Assembly: GCF_026072915.1 (NCBI RefSeq)
Contig: NZ_AP025943.1
Location: 1,364,001-1,428,000, forward strand
Length of the DNA: 64,000 nucleotides
Direction of reading: 5' to 3'
Source: Akkermansia biwaensis
GTDB taxonomy: Bacteria; Verrucomicrobiota; Verrucomicrobiia; Verrucomicrobiales; Akkermansiaceae
The stretch's first letter is position 1. Each line of letters begins with the position of its first letter. Below the pieces are notes generated by a model. That model was not told the origin of the DNA and ran no database searches. It was given only the letters and a program-made list of their open reading frames with translations. Of the stretch, positions 9,398 through 16,953 are shown piece after piece. Both the position numbers and the translations under genes were made by a program.

Positions 9398-9760
9398 ATG
9401 AGTACTATCAATCGCAAAGCCGTCCGCGCCAAGGTGCACCGCCGCATCCGCAGAAAGCTCTCCGGTACGGCTTCCCGCCCCCGGCTGGCTGTCTATTTCT
9501 CCAACCGTCACGTCTATGCCCAGATCATCGACGACACGGCAGGCAAGACAATCTGCTCCGCGTCCACGGCCGATGCCTCCATCGCCGATCCTTCCAAGCT
9601 CGCCAACTGCGCTTCCGCCGTCAAGGTGGGCAACCTGATCGGCGAACGTGCGAAGGCCGCCAACGTCACCGAAGTCGTCTTCGACCGCGGTGGGTTCAAG
9701 TTCTGCGGCAAGGTGAAGGCCCTGGCCGACGCCGCCCGTGAAACTGGTTTGAAATTCTAA
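9398..9760 (+). CDS. rplR: 50S ribosomal protein L18
   Basis: A 120-residue protein with the basic N-terminal arm (AKVHRRIRRKLSGT), the RLAVYFSNRHVYAQIIDD strand and the FDRGGFKFCGKVKALADAARE C-terminal signature of L18. It binds 5S rRNA together with L5. It lies in standard order between rplF and rpsE. The ATG follows an AT-rich stretch (ATATTTATACACG), not a Shine-Dalgarno. Confidence 0.96.
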   Translation: MSTINRKAVRAKVHRRIRRKLSGTASRPRLAVYFSNRHVYAQIIDDTAGKTICSASTADASIADPSKLANCASAVKVGNLIGERAKAANVTEVVFDRGGFKFCGKVKALADAARETGLKF

Positions 9761-9776
9761 TTGAAAGATTCCCTAA

Positions 9777-10448
9777 ATGAATAACGAAACGGAAAACACT
9801 GCTCCTGCCACGGAAGCTCCCGCTCCCGCCCAAGCGCAGCAAACCGCACCTGCCGGTCGCGACTTCCGCGGCCCCCGCGGTCCCCGTCGTGACGGTCAGA
9901 ATGGACGCGGCCCCCGTGGCCCGCGCCGTGACGGACGCCGTGGCCCCCAGGCTGAAGCTCCTGTTGAAGAAGGTCCCCAGCTGGCTGAAAAGGTTGTGTT
10001 CATCAACCGCTGCGCCAAGGTCGTCAAGGGCGGCCGCCGCTTCTCCTTCTCCGCCCTCGTCGTGAGCGGCGACATGGAAGGCCGCGTAGGATTCGGCTTC
10101 GGCAAGGCTAACGAAGTGGCCGACGCCATCCGCAAGGCTACGGAATCCGCCAAGCGTCAGCTGCGTCCCGTGTCCATCGTCAACGGCACGATTCCGCATG
10201 AAGTCTATTCCGAATTCGGCGGAGGCAAGGTGCTCCTGAAGCCCGCCTCCCCCGGTACCGGTCTGATCGCCGGCAACACCATCCGTGCCGTGCTGGAAGC
10301 AGCCGGCGTGCGCGACATTGTTGCCAAGTCTCTCGGCTCCTCCAACCACGCCAACGTGGTGAAGGCCACCCTGCAGGCTCTCGCTTCCCTGCGTACGAGC
10401 GACCAGGTGCTTGCCGACCGCGGCAAGAAGAAGGAAAAGGCCATCTAA
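9777..10448 (+). CDS. rpsE: 30S ribosomal protein S5 with an Arg/Gly/Pro-rich N-terminal extension
   Basis: S5 shapes the mRNA entry site and decoding accuracy. The conserved body begins near residue 65 ([16 protein letters not shown]) and contains [28 protein letters not shown] and [16 protein letters not shown]. Ahead of it lie about 60 extra residues: an acidic/Ala-Pro start ([19 protein letters not shown]), then repeats of [10 protein letters not shown] type. Standard S5 is about 166 residues, this one 223. The extension is in frame with no better internal start. It would add a flexible basic arm at the ribosome surface. Confidence 0.95.
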   Translation: MNNETENTAPATEAPAPAQAQQTAPAGRDFRGPRGPRRDGQNGRGPRGPRRDGRRGPQAEAPVEEGPQLAEKVVFINRCAKVVKGGRRFSFSALVVSGDMEGRVGFGFGKANEVADAIRKATESAKRQLRPVSIVNGTIPHEVYSEFGGGKVLLKPASPGTGLIAGNTIRAVLEAAGVRDIVAKSLGSSNHANVVKATLQALASLRTSDQVLADRGKKKEKAI

Positions 10449-10456
10449 TTTGACAA

Positions 10457-10485
10457 GGAGGCGGCAGCCCCGCGCCGCCGCCTCC
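10457..10485 (+). other. GC-rich hairpin in the rpsE-rplO spacer
   Basis: GGAGGCGGC (10457-10465) pairs with GCCGCCTCC (10477-10485) around an 11-nt loop. There is no T tract, so it is not a simple terminator. It sits exactly where rpmD (L30) is normally found. It could be an RNA processing or regulatory hairpin. Confidence 0.5.
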
Positions 10486-10511
10486 ACGACAACCCAACCA
10501 TTGTAAATAAC

Positions 10512-10970
10512 ATGTTACAGCTTCATTCTATCCAGCCCAATCCGGGCGCCAAGCACCGCAAGAAGCGTCTTGGCAACGGGGAAAGCTCCGGTCTTGGCAA
10601 GACTTGCGGCAAAGGCAACAAGGGCCAGAAGGCCCGTTCCGGCGGCACCATCCGCCCGGGATTTGAAGGCGGCCAGATGCCCCTTCACCGCCGTCTGCCC
10701 AAGAAGGGGTTCAACAACACCCGCTTCCAGGACAAAATCCTCATCGTCAACCTCTCCCAGCTCGAACGCGTGTTTGAAGCCGGTGCCACGGTTGATGAAA
10801 ACTCCCTGCGCGCCGCCAAGCTCGTCCAGGGCCCCTGTGACGCCGTGAAGCTTCTCGGCAACGGGACTCTGACCAAGAGCCTGAACGTGATCGTGGACTT
10901 CGTGAGCGCCAGCGCCCGCGAAAAGGTCGTCCAGGCCGGTGGCTCCGTCACTGTGCTTAGCGAGGCCTAA
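10512..10970 (+). CDS. rplO: 50S ribosomal protein L15
   Basis: A 152-residue protein with the glycine-rich basic N-terminal tail of L15 (GAKHRKKRLGNGESSGLGKTCGKG is split by the usual G-K-G pattern), then GFEGGQMPLHRRLPKKGF. L15 threads its tail into 23S rRNA domain II. It is separated from rpsE by a 63-bp spacer without rpmD, and followed by a strong hairpin. Confidence 0.95.
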   Translation: MLQLHSIQPNPGAKHRKKRLGNGESSGLGKTCGKGNKGQKARSGGTIRPGFEGGQMPLHRRLPKKGFNNTRFQDKILIVNLSQLERVFEAGATVDENSLRAAKLVQGPCDAVKLLGNGTLTKSLNVIVDFVSASAREKVVQAGGSVTVLSEA

Positions 10971-10979
10971 TCACATTTG

Positions 10980-11012
10980 GCGAACCGGGTCATGCAGCTT
11001 GACCCGGTTCGC
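10980..11012 (+). terminator. 13-bp hairpin between rplO and secY
   Basis: GCGAACCGGGTCA (10980-10992) pairs perfectly with TGACCCGGTTCGC (11000-11012) around a 7-nt loop. The following bases (ATCATTGTGTTTACTG) contain only a weak T tract. It probably terminates or attenuates the ribosomal operon and reduces read-through into secY. A further 98 bp before secY could hold its own promoter; TATATA at about 11097 is a candidate -10. Confidence 0.6.
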
Positions 11013-11110
11013 ATCATTGTGTTTACTGTTGCGGCCCCCATGGATGCCCCGGGTACAAGCCGCCGCGACAGGGACTTAAAGCTGCGCGACAACTTTTATA
11101 TAACAGGACC

Positions 11111-12613
11111 ATGATATCCGCATTTGCAAACTCCATGAAAGTACCGGAGCTCAGGCACCGGATTTTGTTCACATTGGCGATGATCGTCGTTGTCCGCCTC
11201 GGGGTGCAGATACCCCTGCCGGGCATTGACGTCATGGAGCTGCAAAAGGTGATTGAAGCCTCCGCCAATGCCAGCGGCCCCGGCGCGGGACTGGCTACCG
11301 TCCTGACCATCTTTTCCGGCGGCGGTTTGCAGCAGTGCGGCATTTTTGCCCTCGGCATCATGCCCTATATCTCCGCTTCCATCATGACCCAGCTTCTTTC
11401 CGCCGTGGTTCCCCAGTGGGCCAAGATGGTGCGGGAGGAAGGCGGACGCCAGAAAATGACCAAATGGACGCGTGCCATTGCCATCGTCATTGCCATCGTG
11501 CAGGGCTGGTTCCTGGTAGGTACCCTGGAGCATCCTGACCGCTTGAAATCCCTGGGCCTCAACATTCCCGCGGACTGCCAGCTTGTCATCAACCCCGGCA
11601 TGCAGTTTGCGCTGATGACCGTACTCATCATGGTGGCCGGCACCATGTTCCTGATGTGGATCGGTGACCAGATCACAGAGCGTGGCGTAGGCAACGGCGT
11701 CTCCCTCATTATCTCCGTGAACATCATTCACGCCCTTCCCGGTGCGGTCACCCTGGCGTGGAAGACCCTCGTGTACAAGGACGGAGCGGTTGTTCCCATG
11801 GGCGCCATGCTGCTCGTGGCCCTGATAGCCTTCCTGATCATCGTCGTGGCCCTCGTCGTCACGGTAACACAGGCCCAGCGGCGAATACCCGTGCAGTACG
11901 CCAAACGGGTCATGGGCAATAAAATGTTCAGCGGAGCCACGCAGTACCTGCCGCTCAAGCTCAACTACTCCGGCGTGATGCCCGTCATCTTTGCCACGGC
12001 CATTCTGTCCCTGCCGCAGGTACTCTTCTCCCAGATCGCCCATTACAACACCACGCTGCAGTGGATCGCCACCAAGATGAACGACTGGATGAACCCCGCT
12101 TCCTCCGGCTACTACATCATTTCCGGCCTCATGATCTTCTTCTTCTCCTACTTCTGGGTGGCTACCATGTTCCAGCCCTCCCAGATCGCGGAAGACCTGA
12201 AACGCAACGGCGGCTATATCCCCGGCATTCGTCCCGGTCCCCCCACCGCCCTTTTCCTGGACCAGACCATGCAGAGGCTGACCTTTGCCGGGTCCGCCTT
12301 CCTGACCCTCATCTATTTCCTGCCGTCCCTGCTGAACATCGGCGGCAGCATCCCCTATCTGGTCACCCAGTTCTTCGGCGGCACCAGCCTTCTGATTCTC
12401 GTCGGCGTGCTGCTTGACATGATGCGCCAGGTGGAAACCACGCTCCTTTCCCGCAACTACGACGGCTTCCTGAAGAAAGGCAAGCTCAAGGGCAAATACG
12501 GCCATGTCCAGGGCACCGGCTCCGCCGCAGGCAGCCGCACGGTCGCTGCGATGTGGATCGTCATCGCCGTGCTTGTACTGGCCGGGGCCGTAGCATATAA
12601 TGCCATGCATTGA
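11111..12613 (+). CDS. secY: Preprotein translocase subunit SecY
   Basis: The channel subunit of the Sec translocon in the inner membrane: 500 residues with ten hydrophobic segments. Visible family features are the opening KVPELRHRILFTLAMIVV, the plug region after the first segment (PLPGIDV), GIMPYISASI, the loop between TM6 and TM7 with RRIPVQYAKR, and the TM8-TM9 loop near GIRPGPPTA. It is about 55 residues longer than E. coli SecY, mostly in the periplasmic loop before TM4. The stop codon lies 35 bp before adk, so they are probably co-transcribed. Confidence 0.96.
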   Translation: MISAFANSMKVPELRHRILFTLAMIVVVRLGVQIPLPGIDVMELQKVIEASANASGPGAGLATVLTIFSGGGLQQCGIFALGIMPYISASIMTQLLSAVVPQWAKMVREEGGRQKMTKWTRAIAIVIAIVQGWFLVGTLEHPDRLKSLGLNIPADCQLVINPGMQFALMTVLIMVAGTMFLMWIGDQITERGVGNGVSLIISVNIIHALPGAVTLAWKTLVYKDGAVVPMGAMLLVALIAFLIIVVALVVTVTQAQRRIPVQYAKRVMGNKMFSGATQYLPLKLNYSGVMPVIFATAILSLPQVLFSQIAHYNTTLQWIATKMNDWMNPASSGYYIISGLMIFFFSYFWVATMFQPSQIAEDLKRNGGYIPGIRPGPPTALFLDQTMQRLTFAGSAFLTLIYFLPSLLNIGGSIPYLVTQFFGGTSLLILVGVLLDMMRQVETTLLSRNYDGFLKKGKLKGKYGHVQGTGSAAGSRTVAAMWIVIAVLVLAGAVAYNAMH

Positions 12614-12648
12614 AGCAGCGCTTCACAACCTTTCTGAAAGTGACAGAC

Positions 12649-13299
12649 ATGAAGGATCTCAAGCATTTTATTCTGGTTGGGGCTCCCGCATCCGGCAAAG
12701 GAACCCAGGGACGGTTCCTGACCGATACTTTCAATCTGAATTCCCTGAGCACGGGTTCCATGCTGCGGCGGGAGATTGAATCCTGCACGGAGCTGGGCCG
12801 CAAGGCGCTCAGCTATATGGACAAGGCCATGCTGGTGCCGGACGAGATCGTCAACGACATGGTGCGCGGCTGGCTTTCCGAGGTGGACAACGATGCCTGG
12901 CTGCTGGACGGCTATCCCCGTACCGTCGCCCAGGCGGAGGCCCTGGACCATTTTCTGACCCAGCGCGGAACCGCCGTAGATGTGGTCGTCTGGATGGACG
13001 TAGCCAGGGAGCTTATCGAACAGCGCATCCTGCGCCGCCGGGAATGCTCCACCTGCGGCTACGTGGTACAGACCCCCGATGAAGTGTGCACCAGGTGCGG
13101 CGGAAAGATGGTCTCCCGCAAGGATGACAACTTGGAATCTTTCGCGCGCCGCTGGAAAGACTTTGAGGCCATGACCCTCCCGGTGGCCAAATATTACGAA
13201 GCGCGCGGCATGGTGGTCAAGATGACCGTGACCGAGGAACGGGAGCCTTCCGAGGTTTCCCGCGATCTGGCCCGCAAGCTGGAGGAATACCGACAATAG
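12649..13299 (+). CDS. adk: Adenylate kinase, zinc-LID type
   Basis: Interconverts ATP + AMP and 2 ADP. The ATG at 12649 gives 216 residues, the usual length; a TTG at 12610 overlapping the secY stop would add 13 and is less likely. The P-loop GAPASGKGTQ comes at residue 10, the AMP-binding TGSMLRREIE block follows, and DGYPRT is present. The LID carries CSTCGY and CTRCGG, four cysteines expected to bind zinc. The secY-adk-map order is conserved in many bacteria. Confidence 0.95.
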   Translation: MKDLKHFILVGAPASGKGTQGRFLTDTFNLNSLSTGSMLRREIESCTELGRKALSYMDKAMLVPDEIVNDMVRGWLSEVDNDAWLLDGYPRTVAQAEALDHFLTQRGTAVDVVVWMDVARELIEQRILRRRECSTCGYVVQTPDEVCTRCGGKMVSRKDDNLESFARRWKDFEAMTLPVAKYYEARGMVVKMTVTEEREPSEVSRDLARKLEEYRQ

Positions 13300-13312
13300 A
13301 AAACCGAATCTC

Positions 13313-14110
13313 ATGGCAGAACGAATCCACATCAAGTCTCCCGGCGAAATCGCCAAGATGCAGAAAGCCGGGGCCGTCACGGCGGAAATCTTGATGGAGA
13401 TCGGGGCGGAGGTCCATGCGGGCCGTACGACGCGGGAAATAGACGACATTGCGCGTGAGATTTTCAAGAAGCACAAGGTAGGCAACGCCTTTTACCAGTA
13501 CCGCGGTTTTCCCGGACAGCTTTGCATTTCCGTGAATGAGGAAGTCGTACACGGCAGCGGCGGCCCCCGCCGTATTGAAAACGGCGATATTGTGAGCCTG
13601 GACGTGGGAGCTATTGTGGACGGCTGGTATGGAGACAACGCCATGACCGTGCCCGTGGGCATGGTGGCTCCTGAAACGCTCCGCCTTCTGGCCGCCACGG
13701 AGGAATCCCTGTTCCGCGCCATCGAACTGGTGAGGCCCGGAGCTCTGCTGGCGGACGTGTGCGGCGCGGTGGAAGCCTTTGTGCGCCCCCGCGGCTTTAC
13801 GGTGGTGAGGGATTTTGTCGGCCACGGCATAGGCCGCCATTTGCACGAGGAGCCCCAGATTCCGAATTACCGCCCCCATTACAAACTGCCGCGCCTGAAA
13901 AAGGGCATGGCTCTGGCGATTGAACCCATGGTAAACGCCGGCAGGCCTTCCGTCAAAATCCTGGATGACGGCTGGACGGTGATCACGGCGGACGGCAAGC
14001 CCTCCGCCCACTTTGAACATACCGTCATCGTGACGGACGGCGCACCCCTCATTGTGACGGAGCGTCCCCGGATTGCGCTTCCCGAACAGCTCGGGATTGC
14101 TCCCCTCTAA
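13313..14110 (+). CDS. map: Type I methionine aminopeptidase
   Basis: Removes the initiator methionine from nascent proteins. The five metal ligands are visible: Asp in VSLDVGA and in YGDNAMT, His in GHGIGRHLHEEP, Glu in AIEPMVNAG, and Glu in SAHFEHTV. The 265 residues match type Ia enzymes without the N-terminal zinc-finger extension. It starts 13 bp after adk. The infA, rpmJ, rpsM, rpsK, rpsD, rpoA and rplQ genes that often follow are not here. Confidence 0.95.
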   Translation: MAERIHIKSPGEIAKMQKAGAVTAEILMEIGAEVHAGRTTREIDDIAREIFKKHKVGNAFYQYRGFPGQLCISVNEEVVHGSGGPRRIENGDIVSLDVGAIVDGWYGDNAMTVPVGMVAPETLRLLAATEESLFRAIELVRPGALLADVCGAVEAFVRPRGFTVVRDFVGHGIGRHLHEEPQIPNYRPHYKLPRLKKGMALAIEPMVNAGRPSVKILDDGWTVITADGKPSAHFEHTVIVTDGAPLIVTERPRIALPEQLGIAPL

Positions 14111-14131
14111 AATCCTGACGGAAAGGGAATC

Positions 14132-15199
14132 ATGACGCCCGCCGCCCCCATTCCCGATTCCGTGATTTTTGAAAAAACGGCCACTCACCGCATGGTCTGG
14201 GTGGACGTGGCGCGGGTCGTTGCCTGCATCCTGATCATTGCCAATCACATGGCTTTTTATTCGGCGGAACTCTACCGCTGGGTCTGGGCGGAGTTTCTGG
14301 CGGCGCGCACCCCTTTCTTTCTGCTGGTTGCCGGATATTTTGTCGGGCGCGGTTCGTTCGGTTCCCTGGACGGACGTCTTTTCCTGTGGAAGCGCAGCTG
14401 GTTTCTGCTGCGTCCCTATCTGATCTGGGGAATGGCGGCGGCTGTCCTGATCGGCTGGTCTCCCCTGCATGAATATTATGAATCCTACGTTCCCCTGTAC
14501 GCGTGGCTGCGCGGGGAGCCGGGGAGCGGCTTCTGGTCTGCTCTGGCGGCGTTTGCGCGCTGCATGGGCATTGCGGGGCATCCTGTGGACGCCCCCATGT
14601 GGTTCCTCCGGGACATCATCATTTATACCGCCGTGGCTCCTCTCCTGCACCGGCTGGGAAGCTATCTGCTCTGGGTGGGGCTGCTCATGCTTTCCCTGAA
14701 TTATTTTGCGCTGGACCTGGCGGACCATGACTATCCCATTGCCAACAGTCTCGGCTTTTTTCTGCTGGGAATGTTCATTTCCCGCTATCCCCTGCCGGAT
14801 TTGACGGCCGCCGTGCGCCGATACGCCGTATCTTTCCTTCTCTGTACGCTGGTGCTTACCTGGTGGCTGGTAGGCCACAGGGACCAGCATAATTCCATGC
14901 TCATTGCGCTGGGCATGCTGGGTTTGATGTCCCTCGCCATTTTGTTCACGGAGTGGTTCCCGCGCGCCGCCCGTTGGGTCGCGGGGCTTGCTCCGGCCTG
15001 CTTCTTCATCTTCGGGACGCATTACATTGTCATCATCCTGCTGCGGGAAAGCGGCTGGATCACGTTGAAGGGAACCTCTTGGGACGTTTTCTGGCTTTGC
15101 CTGGTGCCTGTCATTTTCAGCGTACTGGCGGGGCTGTTCTTCTGCATGAGGCGGCTTGTCCCGCGCCTGGTGCCTGTGCTGGCCGCCTATGGGAAGTAG
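14132..15199 (+). CDS. Acyltransferase family 3 membrane protein
   Basis: A polytopic membrane protein of 355 residues. The N-terminal WVDVARVVACILIIANHM segment is typical of the acyltransferase-3 (NodX/OafA/WecH) fold, and about ten hydrophobic segments follow. Members acetylate or acylate sugars of lipopolysaccharide, exopolysaccharide or peptidoglycan. It starts 21 bp after map with AAGGGAA upstream of the ATG, one of the few clear Shine-Dalgarno sequences here, so it may be co-transcribed with map. A GGCCCC/GGGGCC hairpin (15199-15220) just after its stop may act as a weak terminator. The substrate cannot be told from sequence. Confidence 0.8.
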   Translation: MTPAAPIPDSVIFEKTATHRMVWVDVARVVACILIIANHMAFYSAELYRWVWAEFLAARTPFFLLVAGYFVGRGSFGSLDGRLFLWKRSWFLLRPYLIWGMAAAVLIGWSPLHEYYESYVPLYAWLRGEPGSGFWSALAAFARCMGIAGHPVDAPMWFLRDIIIYTAVAPLLHRLGSYLLWVGLLMLSLNYFALDLADHDYPIANSLGFFLLGMFISRYPLPDLTAAVRRYAVSFLLCTLVLTWWLVGHRDQHNSMLIALGMLGLMSLAILFTEWFPRAARWVAGLAPACFFIFGTHYIVIILLRESGWITLKGTSWDVFWLCLVPVIFSVLAGLFFCMRRLVPRLVPVLAAYGK

Positions 15200-15363
15200 G
15201 CCCCCGGAAGAGACGGGGCCCCGCCGGAAAAAGGAGCCGCGCTTATCTCTTGCCGTCAAATGGCAAATCCCTTATTCTTCCATTTGCTGGAAGGGCCGGC
15301 GTGACATTGTTGTCACGCTGCCGTTCTTGTCGTACGGCAGGGGAAACAATACATGGTAAGGCA

Positions 15364-16920
15364 ATGATGCAAGGCGATCAGGTTCAGGATTCTGAAATAT
15401 CAACGCAGGCGGTCATCTACCTGGGGCCCAGTTCCATGAGCCTGATGGTGGCGGAGGTGGTCCAGGACAGGATGCGCATGCTGGATTTCCTCCAGCAGCC
15501 CGTTCCCATGGCGCGGGATATTTTCCGCCTTCACCGCATTTCCCGCCATACGATGGACCGCTGCGTGCAGATCATCGGGGATTACCTGGAAATTCTCAAG
15601 GAATATGGAACCGGCGCCCGGCTTTCCGTCCGGCTGATGATCTCCAACATCATCTCGGAAGCGGACAATGTGGACGTATTCGTGAACCGGATGCATGTGG
15701 CCCACGGCTTGCGCGGCCGCCGCATTGACGACGGCAAGATGACGCGCCTCATTTATGTGAAGGTGCAGGAAACATTGGCACGGTATCCCGGATTCAGCAA
15801 GAAGAAGGTGCTGGTGGTCCATACTGGACCGGGAAATACCCGCGTGCTTCTGTTCCAGAAGGGGCGCATCATGCGCTATTCCTGTTACCGTCTGGGAACG
15901 CACCGCACGGGCGAGGCCGTCGGAGAGATCGAATACGGGGACGACGTCACAGAACTTTCCCTGCTCCGGGAGCACATGCGCGGGCAGGTGGACCAGATCT
16001 GCCTGGATTACGGCGGCGTCAAGGGACTGGCCGGCCTGGTTGTCATCGGGCAGGAAATGCAGCAGTTGCGGGAGCGCCTGAATCCGTCTGCGGAGGGCAA
16101 GGTTTCCTGCCCCGCGCTGGTGGCGGAAGCCGAAAAAATGTCCCGCACCACCATGGAGCAGCGCATGAACGTTTACGGCGCCGACTTTGCCGGGGTGGAT
16201 TCCCTGCTGCCCGCCGTGCTGATGACGGAGATGATCGCCCGCAGCCTGGACTTGAATGACGTCATTATTCCCGACAGCGGCTATGACGAGGAATTTCTCG
16301 GCAGTCTTATTCGCGCGGAACGGCATCCGGAGGATCTGGAGGCGGAAGTGCTGCATTTTGCCGGCATTCTGGCGGACAGGTACAAGGCAGACAAGGGGCA
16401 CCGGGAACATGTGGCGCACCTGTGCATGGAAATGTTCGACCAGCTTCAGGACCTGCACCGCCTTTCGGAGCATGACCGGCTGTTGCTGGAGGTGGCCTCC
16501 ATCCTCCATGAAGTGGGGTCTTTCATCAGCCAGCAGAACCACCAGCTTCATTCCCAATACATCATTCTGAACAGTGAAATCTTCGGTCTTTCGCGCGACG
16601 ACGTGGAAACCGTGGCCCTGCTGGCCCGTTACCACCGGCATGAAGTCCCTTCCAATTCCGATCCCATGTACGGGGAGCTGGAACTCACGGACCGCATGCG
16701 CGTGGCGAAAATGGCCGCCATCCTGCGCGTGGCGGATGCCCTGGAACGCGGGCACGCCCAGCGCGTAAACGGCGTCAGGGCCCATATTCGCGGCCGGATG
16801 CTGGAGCTGGAACTTCAAGGCGTGCGGGAAACCGCCGTGGAAGACCTGGCCCTGCGGCTGAAGGGCGACTTGTTTGCGGACATTTTCGGCTATGACGTCG
16901 TGCTGGTTCCGCAGAGGTGA
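15364..16920 (+). CDS. Ppx/GppA-like protein with HD domain, active site diverged
   Basis: About 518 residues. An N-terminal ASKHA-type Ppx/GppA region (about 10-300) is followed by an HD-type domain (about 315-515) with LHEVGSFI and HSQYIIL as in E. coli Ppx. Its place 33 bp before ppk1 argues for polyphosphate or (p)ppGpp metabolism. However, the phosphate-binding loops are poor: the usual DLGSNS is YLGPSS here, the GGGST loop appears as TGPGNT, and the conserved catalytic Glu region reads RRIDDGKMTRLIY. It could be a regulator or ligand sensor rather than an active exopolyphosphatase. The ATG at 15364 or the adjacent one at 15367 is the start. Confidence 0.75.
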   Translation: MMQGDQVQDSEISTQAVIYLGPSSMSLMVAEVVQDRMRMLDFLQQPVPMARDIFRLHRISRHTMDRCVQIIGDYLEILKEYGTGARLSVRLMISNIISEADNVDVFVNRMHVAHGLRGRRIDDGKMTRLIYVKVQETLARYPGFSKKKVLVVHTGPGNTRVLLFQKGRIMRYSCYRLGTHRTGEAVGEIEYGDDVTELSLLREHMRGQVDQICLDYGGVKGLAGLVVIGQEMQQLRERLNPSAEGKVSCPALVAEAEKMSRTTMEQRMNVYGADFAGVDSLLPAVLMTEMIARSLDLNDVIIPDSGYDEEFLGSLIRAERHPEDLEAEVLHFAGILADRYKADKGHREHVAHLCMEMFDQLQDLHRLSEHDRLLLEVASILHEVGSFISQQNHQLHSQYIILNSEIFGLSRDDVETVALLARYHRHEVPSNSDPMYGELELTDRMRVAKMAAILRVADALERGHAQRVNGVRAHIRGRMLELELQGVRETAVEDLALRLKGDLFADIFGYDVVLVPQR

Positions 16921-16953
16921 CCCTGCTGCAGTAATTCTCATTTTCTTTTTCCC

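Noticed and set aside
13217-15259. A 680-residue minus-strand open frame opposite adk, map and the acyltransferase gene
   Set aside because: Shadow of three recognised genes; no family features.
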